DNA of 64,000 bases from Schistocephalus solidus. Taxonomy: Eukaryota; Platyhelminthes; Cestoda; Diphyllobothriidea; Diphyllobothriidae. The notes below the pieces were generated by a model. It searched no databases. It saw only the letters and a program-made list of their open reading frames with translations, and was not told the DNA's origin. Made by a program: the position numbers and the translations under genes. Positions 39,140-52,060 of this stretch are shown piece after piece (the first letter of the stretch is position 1; every line of letters starts with the position of its first letter). The stretch spans positions 248,001-312,000 of the forward strand of contig WEDG01002934.1 of assembly GCA_017591395.1 (NCBI GenBank), in the 5' to 3' direction.

Positions 39140-42100
39140 GATCAGCCGTAGTACTAGTAGTTTGATGTGAATCGAGTATGCACGAGGTAAGGAAACTCTC
39201 AAGCTTGCCAATGTATCAAGTACCCGTTTACCGGAAATATACAATTATGTATTTTTCTGCCCACCCTGTGTGATATAGTTGAGTCGCATACAAAAAATGA
39301 CTTACTCCCTATTTGTTTTCGAATGTGGAAATCTAAATTGAACCGCTTTGAGAAAATGCCCAGGCCGAGGATAAAATACTTAAAGAAAATGAATTTCGTA
39401 GCATCCTATTGTTCACATTATGTCATTACGCATTAAACTGTGCGTATTTTTGTGGCGTAACTTCGATCAGAGAACTGAACAGCCTCATAATCGACCGACT
39501 AAATGTAACATTTTAAACTTGTGACTTTAAGTTTATTAATGGCTTCACTGGCTTTTGGTTTTTAATTGTGAAAAATTAGAAATAAATAACCTGCACAACG
39601 TTAGGACGTAGTCGGTTTTTTACAGACGAAGAAAAATAATAAAACTGTTTTTAGAACAATGTATTTACGGTAGGGTGGATAAACAGTGTCCGTCGTTTGA
39701 AAAATGACATCACATTTAGAAGGCCAGTTAAACTTCTGCTTCTGATATCCGGTATGATGGTTTTTTGCGTGACGACCTCGATATTAGTCATGAATCCAAT
39801 CCGCAATACTCTCATATTCTGAGCGGCCTTTACTAAGACTCGTTAGTTTCGTTTCGGCAAACTGCCATCCGTACAAGTTGTGGTGACTTCCATTTGTCAC
39901 TGTCGGTCCCCACATAATATTTCGACATCCTTTCGCCAGTAGGGTCATGAACTTGTCAATTCTTGACAGGTTACGTTTTTTGTCCGTTTGTTTCTGTTAC
40001 ATTCTCCCACAAACGAACCACCAATAAGGTGAAACGAATGCCTCTTGGTCTGGATTCTGTTACTTCTAGTTAAACTGCCGTCTTCCATCACAACGCCACA
40101 CTAGAAAACGAAGTTTTAATTCCACCGTTTAGTTGTCTTATCAAAATAAATGACATGGCGTTCTTCTCCACAAACTCTCATTGATTTACCTATTTTCCTA
40201 ACTATTTTACAGATCGGCGATGTATTTTTTACCAAAATTTGTTTCCATCAGACACAGTTATTCCCCTTAAGTAGGCGCATTATACGAGTACATTTGCTAT
40301 CATGAAATTTTAACAGAAATTCTAAAATGTGTTCTCGATTCGAATATTATACAAAAGGGTTGTAATATTAATCATCATGCAGCATATTTCAACCACGACA
40401 GGATGCCGGCTTTTTAACGAGCCTTTTTTCCGATGGCCTGCCAAAATTGCATTCTGTAAGATTGACTACTTAAGTGCTGTCAATGTTTACCATTGATTTT
40501 CAATGTCTTTATGAATTCAAATGTATGTGAGAAAAATATGCAAAAATATTCTCACTTCTACTCATTTTCTTAAAATTGTATACTTGAGGAACGGGTAGCT
40601 TTCCATTTTCAAAAAGTATCTCATTATGAGATTCTTCAAGACTGTGAAACGTCTAATGAAACATTGTATATGTCCACCTATTAATACTGCACTACAAAAT
40701 TTTATTAGCATCATATGACGTCTTCCTATGAGTGCGGAGAACTTATTGATTTTTTGAGATGGAATGCATACAGCGAATAGTCTAGAAACTGTGAACGCAA
40801 GTGTAACGACAGGCCGGGTCCGAAGATTGTGCGGGAATTAAACAAGTCTTTTAGAGCCGAGTGGTATCTTTTCTTCACGCCTAAAGTCTAACGAAAACGT
40901 GATCTTCTACCAGTTGACTACAACAAAAGAACATCTTTCTGCATGTTTTCTATGATATATATTTGAATTTATGAGGTCATTGCAAATCAACGGGTAAATG
41001 CGGGCATGCTGATGTGACCGAAATATCTTGAGATTAGGCTACACGACAAGTAATTTTACAATCCAAGTTAAGTAATCTTTTTGAATTCAAAATCAGTTTC
41101 AGAATTTCGTTTAGCATTTCATGAGAGACCAGACCTACTGTACTTAAATTCAAGAAACTTATTGGTCAGGGGCGAAATTGATTGGATTTGACCTAGAAAC
41201 CACACGAGAGGTCAACATTAAGATGTACCGGAAGGGTCAAGCATCCAGCGCGAAATATGCATGTTCCGAGAAAACTACTGCAAGCAGAGTAGTTAGTCCA
41301 TTGAGCGGAGTAATTTTTGAATGAAAATCTGCGTGTATTGAACGTCAAGGACCTTAGAAGTAACACTACTTAGATGAACAACGTAACAGCACAGTTCATT
41401 GTGAGAAACAACTGGAAGGATACCCCATCAGCACAGGTGCGCTCAACCGTCCCCGCGGCTACTTAATTCCGTGAAAAACATTATTCCCGCTGAACAAACG
41501 GATGACTAGCAGATAATTCGAAAAGCATGTCAACCTCAGTGGACAGATCTAGAACAGCCTTTGAAAATTGTCCCGTTAGAGATCCGGGAGCACTTCAAAT
41601 CGACTTAGTCCCTCAACCAATTAGGGGTGTCAAGTGAAATGCGGCAAGATTGACAGGTCGGCTGACGAAAACGACGATATACGCTGAGGTCGGCCCAACG
41701 GCTGCGACTTCCACTCGTGTTTAGCGGGCAGAATGTACCTCCCTAGCTCCTCGCATGCCCTCCGTGCTCCGATGAGGAGAAAAACTCAAGGCGACCACAG
41801 GCAGACTTGGAAGCAGTGGCTGACAACGCTAAATAAGCCACCTACGCACGCCACACACGATCACACGTACTAAAGTACGTTCAAGGGACCATAGATCCTC
41901 CGTATTCGAGTGTCAAAAGAGCCACATTAAGGAGTTCCTGTGGCCTGACTCGCAGTTCTCGGTATGACTTAATTGACCTTCAAATTTGCAGTTGTTAAGC
42001 GTTGTGGCAGATGCGAAACGAGCATGGTTGTTTGTAGCACGGAATTTGGCTCTAAGTCGGCTTCTCTCTCGTCTCTCTCTCTCTTACCTTTCATAAACAA

Positions 42101-45100
42101 TGGATTGTCGAGTTATTTCGCCTAGAAATGACATTTAGGCTTGTTAACTGACACAAACCGACGTTGCTGTCTAACGCGGACACCGACCGCAAGGAAGAGG
42201 TGCCTTAAATCCCATGTTAACAGGGAAATGTTTCAATCCTACACCGGTCCAAACAGAGGTATCCCGTCAACATTAAATGTTCTGAGCCAGGACCTTTAGC
42301 GCGTCATAAATTCCGAACTATGGAATAGATTGATTTGTCACGATTTATTCTTCAGGAACAGTCTGTCTCTCCCTCTCTCTTCCATTTTTCACGTACTAAT
42401 GGTCGGCCAAACCTTGTGTAAGACCGATGACGAGATTACGTACTTGTAATCAGCCCGTCTAAAACGTCCCCCATGCACGTACCGCGAATTCAAAGGACTC
42501 AAGCAGACTGACCACGATCCTATAAACTCATGCCATACCCTGTCATTAATAAGTGCAGCATATTTGCCCCTCCATAACCGTGTCCAGACAACAGAGCGAT
42601 CGAAACGTTGTTTCAATATCGTAGCTATTTTCAAGAGAGAGCCTTCAAGAACATGCCTATCCCATAGAGTTTTGGAACCCAATCCAAAGCCCTCAAAGGC
42701 GGCAGCACAGGAATCAGAAGTGATGCAGAAGGAGCTGGAGCGATAAGGGACACTTGGATGGGCAGGTCTGACTTATTAGCTGTCTTCAGTCAGTCATGTT
42801 CAACCCTGCTCTGAAATTCTAGGCCGGTCTTTTTAATCGTCAAGCATTTGGTCAAACGCTTAAACCCGCGGACCATGACCAGTTGCTCTGCGACTGCCTG
42901 AGAGGGCCTTACATTTAGCTTCGAATAAATTGGTGTATGGAGCAAATGCTACAAGTGGTGCAATATAAGCCAGAAGCACACAGGGGGTATGTTTATTTTC
43001 AAAAAGGGTGAGTTCCATGATGACTAGTTGGGCGTAACTTGAGTGTCTAAGGCAAACTTATAAAAATGTTAAAGGCAAATAGAGGGAGATACAGTCGACG
43101 AAAGAATCGGAGGATAACATAAGGGTCCGCCAATGATGCAGTACTCACACAGGCGCCGAAAACTAGTTCTTCAGAGGGTTCTCCCGCCGATACATTAATT
43201 GCCGGCGACCAAGTACGCTCATTCGCGCGTGAGACATTGCACGAGGAGGCCTGAAGTTCAAAAGGACAGGAACACGGTCGAGATATTTGTTGACAATAGG
43301 CCGACAAAGGGGAAAAGTTTCGAAGAATCAACATGCTTTGTCCGCAGATAAACCGTCTAAAATATTATGGACGACTTTCTATTGGCTAAGTCTCATGCTA
43401 CGCGGAGCTGAATTCCGAGTTATTTAATGCATTAAGACACACATGTAATATAAACATGATTTTCTGACTCGCTACATAATTTCAACCATATCGTCCGATC
43501 CTTTAAAAGACTGCATTTGTAAAATCCCTTTTACCAACGTTCACGTATTGAAGGTGGTCTTGCGCCAAAGTGCTGGGGAAGGTATGCATATATTTAAATT
43601 CGACCCCGAAGAAGTGGAGAACCAGTGTGACCCGTTTACTACGCACAGATGTTGAAATAAAACAGCACTGGATATTTACGAGGAGTGGTAAACTGGGCGG
43701 ATTGGGTTACCTCACAGAAATCAAGGCACGGCGGACAGAGGACGGCACCAGACACTGTGAGACCACGACTACGAATGCACACGTCAAACCTCTGCTCCAC
43801 TCCCGCCCTTGGACAGGGAACCTCAAGTCCACCGGCCAGCTGAATAATGAGTCTACCTTCATCCGATGAACAGCGGTACTGTGTAGGGAGGTGGGAGAAA
43901 AGGGACACCATAAATACCCACAAGGATGATTGCGGAAAACCAAGAACAATTGTTATTAACGCTGCAAAACGGTTATTCTACGGATAAACTTCGAAAAACA
44001 GGCGACATACAGTCAGTGACCGAGCTCATTAAATATGAGCCATGATTCTGAAATGCGTTTTTCAATAGGAAGGACTGCTTAACAAGGGTTGTGATATTAA
44101 TTATTTTACACCATGGTCTCGGGATATTGTAAACACGTCAGGATTACAGAGGTTGAGTGTACATACTTTCAGCCGGCTGCGAAAACCACACGCGGTAAAA
44201 GTGGTTCCAAAATTAGTATGCACTTTTTCTAGTGATGTTCTTATGAATTCAAGTAGATGTTATAGAAAACGTAATCGACAAAGACACGATAAGATATCTA
44301 ACTCAGGGCAACATTTAATGCGGGACCGTTGGTAATAGGAGTTTTATGGATAGGGAAAAACGACAACAAGGCGAGCGCGATAATAGGCAAACATTTAAAA
44401 AATGCTGTATTTTCGTAAAAAAATGTTTAATTAGGTCCCTTTATGGCCTTGAAACTGAGAGGAAAAATGGAAATTGGTGGTAGTAAACGTCAAAAACACA
44501 TCACAGGAAAATAGTAACAACTAATGCCTTTTTCCACTACTACTTATGAATGTATACACTTTCACACTTAACCATTGAATTTCAGATTAACCTATTCACA
44601 CGAGGAGCCTAAGTTGGGGTAAAGTGATGGGAAGTTTTAAGATGGCATGGTTTCCGTGTGGATGGGTTTAGTCGAAGTAAGCTACCGTAGGCAAAGTCCG
44701 TGACGACGAAACCGAGAATTCTACAGTAACAATGTCTGTACCAGGTTGAAACCGACTGATGGTAGCCGTTTAATAAAGGTTTCAGAGTAGATTGACGTGA
44801 AATAACCTGACGTAGGTAAAGGATGCCATTAAAAAGTCCCCGAGACGAAGTAAGCTATCGTACGCGAAACGCGCCATCGGAAACAGTTCCCGAGGCTAAA
44901 CCAACACCATCAGAAAAGGAACAAGGCCAAGACTGAAATAGCCTAAGTCTGTTTCGAGCACAACGACCGAAATTAAACACCCCTACGTTCACAAAATGAC
45001 CATGTACTCATAAGCATTATTCTGTCCCGTAATCAAAAAATTCTTTCTGTACTTGCTGGATAGAAAATCATCTCTTCCTCGAATTTTATACTCAAAGGAA

Positions 45101-48100
45101 TCGCATATTTAGGTTTAAACATTGTTTTTCCATTCAAATTCTAATGTGTAGTTGAATTTTAGTTCAGTGTTTTCGGTCTACAATCTGTAGGTTTTCCGTG
45201 TAAGGAAAATCATACATTCCTTTATACCACTAAGAAGATGCCACATAGTCAGTGTTCATAAAAATGGGCAAGGGATGTATATTAGGTTGTATACTTTGTG
45301 AGAGACATGAATAAACATACCGATAGGATGCTACCTCCATTGGTATTATAGGTCCTGAAAAATCTCATAATTAGAAACTTTTTTAAAACTTAACTATACC
45401 CATCCTTTGAGTATAAAATTTGAAGGAGACGCGTGCTTTTCCACCAAATGAATACAAAAAAAGTTTGAGAAAGGTTTCTATAACATATATTTCAATTCAT
45501 AAGAGCATTAAAAATCAAAAGAAAAAGTGCATAGTAATTTCGGAGGCATTTGGTACCGAGTATTGTTTTCGCAGGCAGCCCAAAATACTTGCATTCAAAG
45601 GCTGGAATCCTGGCGTATCTATAATATCTTAGGATTAGGCTGTTACATAAGTAATATTTCAACCCCACTTACATAGTCTTTCCTAATCGAAAACGCATTT
45701 CAGAATCCTTTTATAAGATTGGTCACTGACAGCATACTTTGCTATTGTAATAGGGCTGTGTGTCCAACAAAATTACAACATCGGGTTGCTGATCTTGTGG
45801 AACTTTGCACCCTGCAACCAAGTGTACAGGTGGGATCACGACTGGACGCCTCTGTTTGGTGCATATCTCGAAAAGGCCAAGTCCAGTGCCCAGGCAATGA
45901 TAGTCGACTTTTTCGGTCAAACACGAAGACAAAACTGTAATAGGGATACACAAAAACAGTAAGCATGGGATCGGCTTAACTTAGTGCATACACCTTGTGA
46001 TGTAAACAGCTGAGCAGCACGCAAGTAAGCGGCGAAGTTATAGGCAGGTTTTGTTTAACAGGGCGCCCAATAATTTCTAAAGCCTACACATAAAAGAGTT
46101 AGACATGCCCTTTTTTTCCAACAGTGACTGTTTATCTTGCAGGGAACATATTTTCCCGACCTACCTCGAAACAGGCTGCACCGATAACAGGTGGATGAAA
46201 GACAGTCTCGTTTTCAGTGAGCCTCCAGTTTAGGGAAGTAGAGAAGCACCTTGCATGTCGGCCGTAGATCTCAAGATTGTAATTCTCAGCTACGGACGCT
46301 GGTAGAGATGTAGAACAATGTTACGGCGCGAATTTATAAAAAATATGTATATGGAAATCAAGCGCATAAACTGACTCACAAAATGTGTTCAGAGGCTCTG
46401 TGCAGATCGATGATCTGCTAACCGACCCTTGCTGCAACTCCCATGTAATTTCCTAGTAAAGAGGAATAAATGATAACAGCCCAGTGCATTAGCTCTAACG
46501 GAGTATTTTCAGATCTGAGTCTGGGACCATGTAACTGATCAGTTTGGGCAGCGTCATAAGAGTGCAGGTGACGAGGAACAACAAGCTACATAAGACCGAC
46601 GTCAAGTTCAAATGGCCTATTTATCCAAAAGGCCGACGGGATTCGGATGCCCCTATGGGGTGATTGATTTCGTCTAAAGTGCAGAAAAGTTCGAAATCAC
46701 CTATTACGTAAGTAGGCTCCAGGTAGCTTCCTTAGCAGTCAGAGGAAGGAGAATTGGAACCGAAGCAGGTGTAGCGTGAATTACAGTCAAATGAGATTAC
46801 AGGGACAAATATCACACATAGGTCCTTAAATGTCATCCAAAGTAAAATAATTAAGCCCGGTTGTAGATGCACCACTGCTCCGAGATTGTATATATATCAG
46901 ACGAATATATATAAATATCTCACCTTAGCTGCCAGGCGAAAGTTTCGCCAGCGTCGGATGTAACAGAAACACGTTAGCCAACCTCGCCAGATTGAAAGAT
47001 GGATAGAGGGTGTTCGGTTTGATCGACGCTGACAGCTGGTCACACGAGGAATATCGGTGAATAATTGCGGACTATAACCAACAATACTCTACTTAACCGC
47101 GATTGGTGGAAGATGCATAAACCCAAAGATTAATTTGTCTTCTGAACAGGGTATTATTAATAGAATGCTGATTAGTTCCGAAACATTGTGTATCGCCTTA
47201 AGCCGGAAGGTAGAGTAGGTCAAATCCAGGAGCACATTTTGACAGTTGGCGACGTAAGAATCGTGGTATTGACGGAAGCTAGAAAAATTTAAGATAAAGT
47301 TAACCTATTAAAAAGAACCGGCTTTTAGCTAAAGGTTCCCGCAACTCTTGAGAACAGCACATATTCGACACGTCCTAGGTCAAATTAGACCTTCAAATGA
47401 GTAAAAAATGCCTAGCCAAGATGAAGAGAAATCGAAGAATACGTGTGCAGGGAGACTGACCTGTACGAAGGGGCAAAAGTTAGCCATCTCCACTTTTCCA
47501 CCAAGATTACAATCTCCTCCTTCTCCAGGCGCAGACAAAAGTCCGCTGGCGGAAGCGAGTGAAAAAGAAGTTTTGAACGGGTTGGGGGAAGCAAAGTATG
47601 TATACTCCGGTGGTAGGGTCTCTCTGTGGCGGACTAGATTGCAGTAACCGAAACTGGAACCGCCTGGTAGGCAGCTTACGTGAACCGGACTTGCAGGCCG
47701 GGTCAATTGTGAGTCGTAACAGAACGGTGCAGTGCTTTGTCTTCTAAAAAAGATTAGTAGCGAAGGAGAACAGACACTACGAGGATAAGCAACCAAGTCA
47801 AGTAGGTTATAGTAGCGGCTGAACTACATAGGCACCCGTACTTCCCCAGCTCAAAGATGCATGCATTGGGTATACTCTGCGGACTGAATAATGTTGTTTT
47901 GTAAAGGTAGATAGGCACTCATCGACTGTGTTACGGTATTCTTCTCCTAACCAACGGGTTGCCAGTTTCAGCCTCGGGAATTTTAAAACCCGAGGTTGGG
48001 TATGGCTAGCTGATGACAGCTAATAAGCCAGAAGTGGTTACTCCAATCTCCTTTATTTTTCTCCGTAATGGTACAATAGCATTTTGATGTAACTCATTAA

Positions 48101-48320
48101 CAAAGGAAAATTTTGAGGGTTGATCCATCCTAGTTAGCAATGATTACAAAAAGATAGCCGCAAGTACAAACATTGGATCGCCAAGTCCGCCAATTAGGGA
48201 GACAGCAAACTAATTAATGTTAGAAAAACCCGCCGCTAAACAGTATACTTCCACAAATAAGCATTTTTTCTTTAGATAAATTCAATTCAAAACTCGAAAA
48301 TGTCTGTACCGTTTTCTCAG
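39140..48320. other. Gene-poor region with old duplications
   Basis: No gene is recognised over about 9 kb. 40880-41110 and 45420-45720 appear to be diverged copies of each other: shared ATATATTTGAATT/ATATATTTCAATTCAT, TCTTGAGATTAGGCT/TCTTAGGATTAGGCT, then AAGTAATTT/AAGTAATATTT and TTTCAGAAT. AGGGTTGTAATATTAAT at about 40355 recurs as AGGGTTGTGATATTAAT at about 44085. GAAGTAAGCT(A)CCGTA near 44673 recurs near 44847. A TC-rich run lies at 42064-42085. The longest open frames (e.g. 47380-47796 minus) show no domain. Confidence 0.4.
41888..41965 (+). repeat. Satellite / LINE 3'-module fragment
   Basis: AGCCACATTAAGGAGTTCCT followed by GGCCTGACTCGCAGT matches the block GCCACATTAAGAAGGAG...CCTGACTCTCAGT that recurs in the LINE 3' regions. 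Confidence 0.6.
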
Positions 48321-48501
48321 TTCCACACCCTACAGAGCTGCTGCCACTGTACTCGGGTACACAGCCATCCTCGCGCGCAGACATGACCGTTGGCGCAAGA
48401 GCACCATCACTGAGGACGTGGTGACGTTTCTTTATTCGTTTAGGCAGGGAGTTGACGAGTTAGCCCAAAACAACTACCAGAAGGTTACAAGAGGAAATCT
48501 G
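48321..48501 (+). CDS. Orphan exon-like stretch
   Basis: A T-rich acceptor (GTACCGTTTTCTCAG) precedes a 60-codon open stretch rich in G- or C-ending codons. It begins STPYRAAATVLGYTAILARR, includes STITEDVVTFLYSFRQGVDE and ends RGNL before a GTAAAT donor. It would be an internal exon (phase 2 in, phase 0 out). I do not recognise the sequence and found no partner exons, although the window has room for long introns on both sides. It could be a real exon or a remnant of a mobile element. Confidence 0.35.
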
Positions 48502-49069
48502 GTAAATGGAATTCCCCTACACCCCATGTGACATCCTGTGTCCGTGCCCTTCAACTGTGATCGCAGTGATTTTGATGGACGTGCGTTACACAATTATTTA
48601 CCATACTGACAGGACAGGGACTAACTAGTACCAGTGCTGCCAATAACGTAGATAATTAGAATCCATGTTGGTAGTTTGTAAATATTACGCGGTTATTCCG
48701 ATGTAGCTAGTGGATTTCAGGTGAAATATTCGTATCAACTTTCGGACCGAGCCTGAAAATGTTTGTTCCGAAGGATTTACTCCACCTTTGTACATCAATT
48801 TCTTCGGAGAGTACATAAGACAGGAAATGCGTTGTTTTTAATTTAAGGAGTCGTGGCTACTCCTCACCATAAACAATCTGACGCGCCTTCAAACTAGCAA
48901 AGTGCGCAAAAAGCGTGGTTTAGAAAGCCGCAAATGAGGGAACAACTCGGTTTCCCTCTTAGATGAGTCGGGTTACGATAGCTCCTCATTGTGGCGTCTA
49001 TGGCAGGATCGGAATTTTTTATATGGCCCCTTAAGCAGGATATGGAAATAGGGACGCCGCGTCCACGTA
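48502..49069. other. Intergenic, nothing recognised
   Basis: Apart from 48661-48775, which resembles 37874-37990, I see no repeat or coding sequence. Confidence 0.4.
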
Positions 49070-49232
49070 CTACAGGTGGCCATGCGCTCAATTCCACGGA
49101 GGGCAAATATTGCGTGTCTTCACCCTAACCCATACCTTAGCCGTTACCCTAGCATTACCCCTAACCATAACTTTAACCCTGACCTTGCCTTAGCCCGATT
49201 TTACCTGGAATTTAGCGCAAGGCCACCTGTAT
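49070..49232. mobile_element. MITE with terminal inverted repeats and TA target duplication
   Basis: The left end CTACAGGTGGCCATGCGCT and the right end, whose reverse complement is ATACAGGTGGCCTTGCGCT, form 19-bp inverted repeats with two mismatches. TA lies just outside both ends (49068-49069 and 49233-49234), as expected for Tc1/mariner-type insertions. The 163-bp body has no coding capacity. Its centre (49120-49195) is a run of CCCTAA/ACCCTAAC-like words, as in decayed telomeric repeats. Confidence 0.75.
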
Positions 49233-49439
49233 TACGGGCGGTTCCTGGTCCCATGTCCTGCGGAGGGGATATAATCAACCATTAACCTATGGTATTCCCA
49301 GTCAGTTCGGATCCGACCGGACAAGTGTCTTGGTTCTGTAAAAACCTGGTTCGTCGTGCGCAGACGAGGCGTGTGTGGCAGGCTTAGACGGGCTGTGGTC
49401 TTGTCAGCCATTGCGCCCGATCCCACCTCCAGTATTATT

Positions 49440-49607
49440 GACTGTGTCTTGATACCCGGTTCAGATGGGTTAGGGAGGAGAGAGTGCAGTAGATGCAGAT
49501 CAAGTCTACCTCACTATAAAAAAACTTACGTGGAAGAAGCCATCCTTGTGCCCACCTTGCTGTGGAACACACGGTGGAAATCGTCATTCGTGATGGTCGA
49601 ACTGTTG
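49440..49607 (-). repeat. Diverged satellite-module fragment
   Basis: The minus-strand landmarks are CAGTTCGACCATCAC, CACCGTGTGTTCCACAGCAAGGTGG, GCATCTACTGCACTCTCTCCTCCC and ATCTGAACCCGGTATCAAGACA, in the order seen in the 55.7-57.6 kb array. Confidence 0.7.
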
Positions 49608-51269
49608 TATACCAAGCATTGCAAGAAATTTATGCGAAAATACGCCTCAATATTACGTAGGATTTCGAAAACGCAACAACGGAAAGCCCGTCTATAAAAG
49701 TCAACCAACCCTCGCATTGACGCAGTTTAGACAGGTGGCCATTTTAATCTTCCCTGTGAGCTGGATCGTGGATTTCTAAGACCAGCCAAAATTGCTGGAG
49801 AGATACTTGCCAATGCACTTGGTAAAAAAGGATTGATACATCCTTCTTTGATTTGTCAAGTGATCGCACTTCGAGGATAACGGCAAAAGAGGGGATCCAA
49901 GGCCGCACAGTAGCCAAACTTACTGTTTTGTTTGTTCAGACATGAATTGGAAGCAACTTCCTGTTGCAAAAAGGCAGCCACGTCCAAACCCCCAGGGTAA
50001 GTCGTCAGCTGACGAATAGTTGGCCAGGTACCAACTAAAGTGAAAAAAACGAGGAAGAATCGGAAACAGTGATCGACAGAATAAGTCTCAATTTAGTCCA
50101 CTTTGATTACAGCGAAGATAAGCGAACGCCTTTAAACTCCAGAGCATAATTCTCTGATCTCTATAAAACTATTTTACTCGCAGTTGACGATCGTAAAAAA
50201 ATAGGAGTATGAAGCTGCAGTTGCCCACAAGCAAACTCTCCGAAGGCGCTGTTAGACGTTTCAAAAAAACATTTCAATTAATTTCAGTGGAGCTCTAAAG
50301 GAGCGAAAAATGCGTTGCATAAAGGACTGATATTTAGAAATTTACCCTGTATCTTCCATAAGAGCCAATGTTAACTTCGAAAGCGCAAATGCGTTTGTAT
50401 ACGTTGGCGTCATTAAATCGTTCTGTAAGGAGAAACATGTTGAAAAAGACGCGTTTAACATTTTGAGTGGGAAGCAAGAGCATTGAATATCGGTAAGAGA
50501 TCTAACAGTCCCAAAACAGACGCCTTGGTCACTTGCACACAGCAAGTTGTTATTTTCATTAATTTTCAGGCCAATTCAGCCATTCAGACGGCATACCAGC
50601 GGATCGGGAAGCGAAGAAAAGCAACATGATTCTAGAAAACGATTTTCTCTGGAAATTCAGTCGAAACTCATAATATTGCGACATAATGAAAGTGCCGGCA
50701 TGCGAAGTAGTCACGGAAAGGCAGTACACCTCATAATCTTGGCTTCCTGGATCAAATCGAGGCACCGGGAGTGGCATTAGTTTTCGGTCCTAGTTTCATT
50801 GGCTAGCACACCCAAGTAGCAGTGGTTGCCTCTGGGGTCAAGGAAAATCTGCTAAACGAAAACTACAGTGCTCTCAGGACATAAGGGAGTGGATGGAATG
50901 AGCGGGATGACGGACAGAACTTACGCCCAAAAGTCGAGTCTCCCAGTGAGAAAGGGAAACGCCGGGCAGATGGTGATCCTCCAGTTCAACCCCTTCTAAT
51001 GAAGGGCAATCAAAATACTCCCTCGCCACGCGCTTTAGACAAAAAAAAACAATAATAGGCAAGTTACTGGAAGAACTAATGCTTTATCGATCTGCTATTA
51101 ATATTCAGCCAAGTAGCCGGCACGTAAAAACTCAGGTTGGGAGATGCGAACGAAGATATGAAAAGTGAGCCAAAAACAGAACTATTCAAAAAGTAGTTTA
51201 ATGACACTTTGTACATGAAGATAGTTGTAGCTAGCAGCCGAACATACTTTATGCCTATTACGCTCCAAC
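49608..51269. other. Intergenic, nothing recognised
   Basis: No domain, RNA gene or repeat is recognised. Confidence 0.4.
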
Positions 51270-52060
51270 AAAAACCGACTGAAGTTGGAGTCGAAACTAC
51301 CATGGAACCGCAAAACGCATTGTGTATCGAGAACTTACATCGTGGAAGCCGATTGAAGTGTTTTCGCAGAATCTTGTGCATGAAGATGTGCACTGAAGAG
51401 GAAACCGACGCAAGTTGAAGTCGAAACCGCCGTACAACCGTAAAACACGTGTTTATGGGAAGTACAGACCTGGTAGAAACCAGACTAAGGACTCGTGTGA
51501 CCCAGGATATCGCCGACGCGTTATCACCGTTTACGAAAACCACTGTGTGGGTAGTACAATGGGGTGAGTCGAGGTAAGCTGTTCTACCGAATGACAATGG
51601 CAGGGAAGAAGGTTAGCAGTCTAAGGAAACCGACTGAAGTTGAAATCTAAAATGCGGTAGAACCGTACAGAACGTGTTTTATGGTGAGAAAGAACATTGT
51701 AGAAACAGCTGGAAGTGTTTTCCAAGACTCAGGTATATGTAGGGCTACGCTGAAATCGAAACAATCTCAAGTTAAAGTGGACTAATAGACTAAGGACACG
51801 TGAGTCCCAATGTCTAGCCGACGCATAATCGCCGTTCATTAAAGATCACCGTGTGGGGGTCTAAGGAAATCGACTGAAGTTGAAGTCGAAAATGCTATAG
51901 AACCGTAAAGCACATGTTGTATGCTGATTAAGAACAGAGTGGAACCCGACGGAAGAGTTCGAAGAATCTGGTATAAGAATGACTACACCGAAGCCGAAAC
52001 AGTCTCAAGTTAAAGTTGACACGATAAAGTCGCTCCAACCGAAACCGACTAAAAGTCGAT
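51270..52060. repeat. Degenerate tandem repeat, unit about 225-240 bp
   Basis: The phrase CCGACTGAAGTTGAAGTCGAAA and close variants start units near 51277, 51404, 51630 and 51868. Each is followed in order by AGAACCGTA(A)A(A)CACGTGTT-like and GGAAG-TTTTCGAAGAATCTGGTAT-like words, then CAGTCTCAAGTTAAAGT. The first spacing is shorter, so the first unit is partial. Any short open frame inside is a by-product of the repeat. Confidence 0.6.

Noticed and set aside
40616..40660. GAAACGTC near ATTATGAGATT considered as a second hammerhead
   Set aside because: The CTGATGA core is absent and stem II does not pair.
47380..47796. 138-codon minus-strand frame and a 79-codon plus-strand frame over it
   Set aside because: The frames oppose each other with no recognisable motif, so neither can be preferred.
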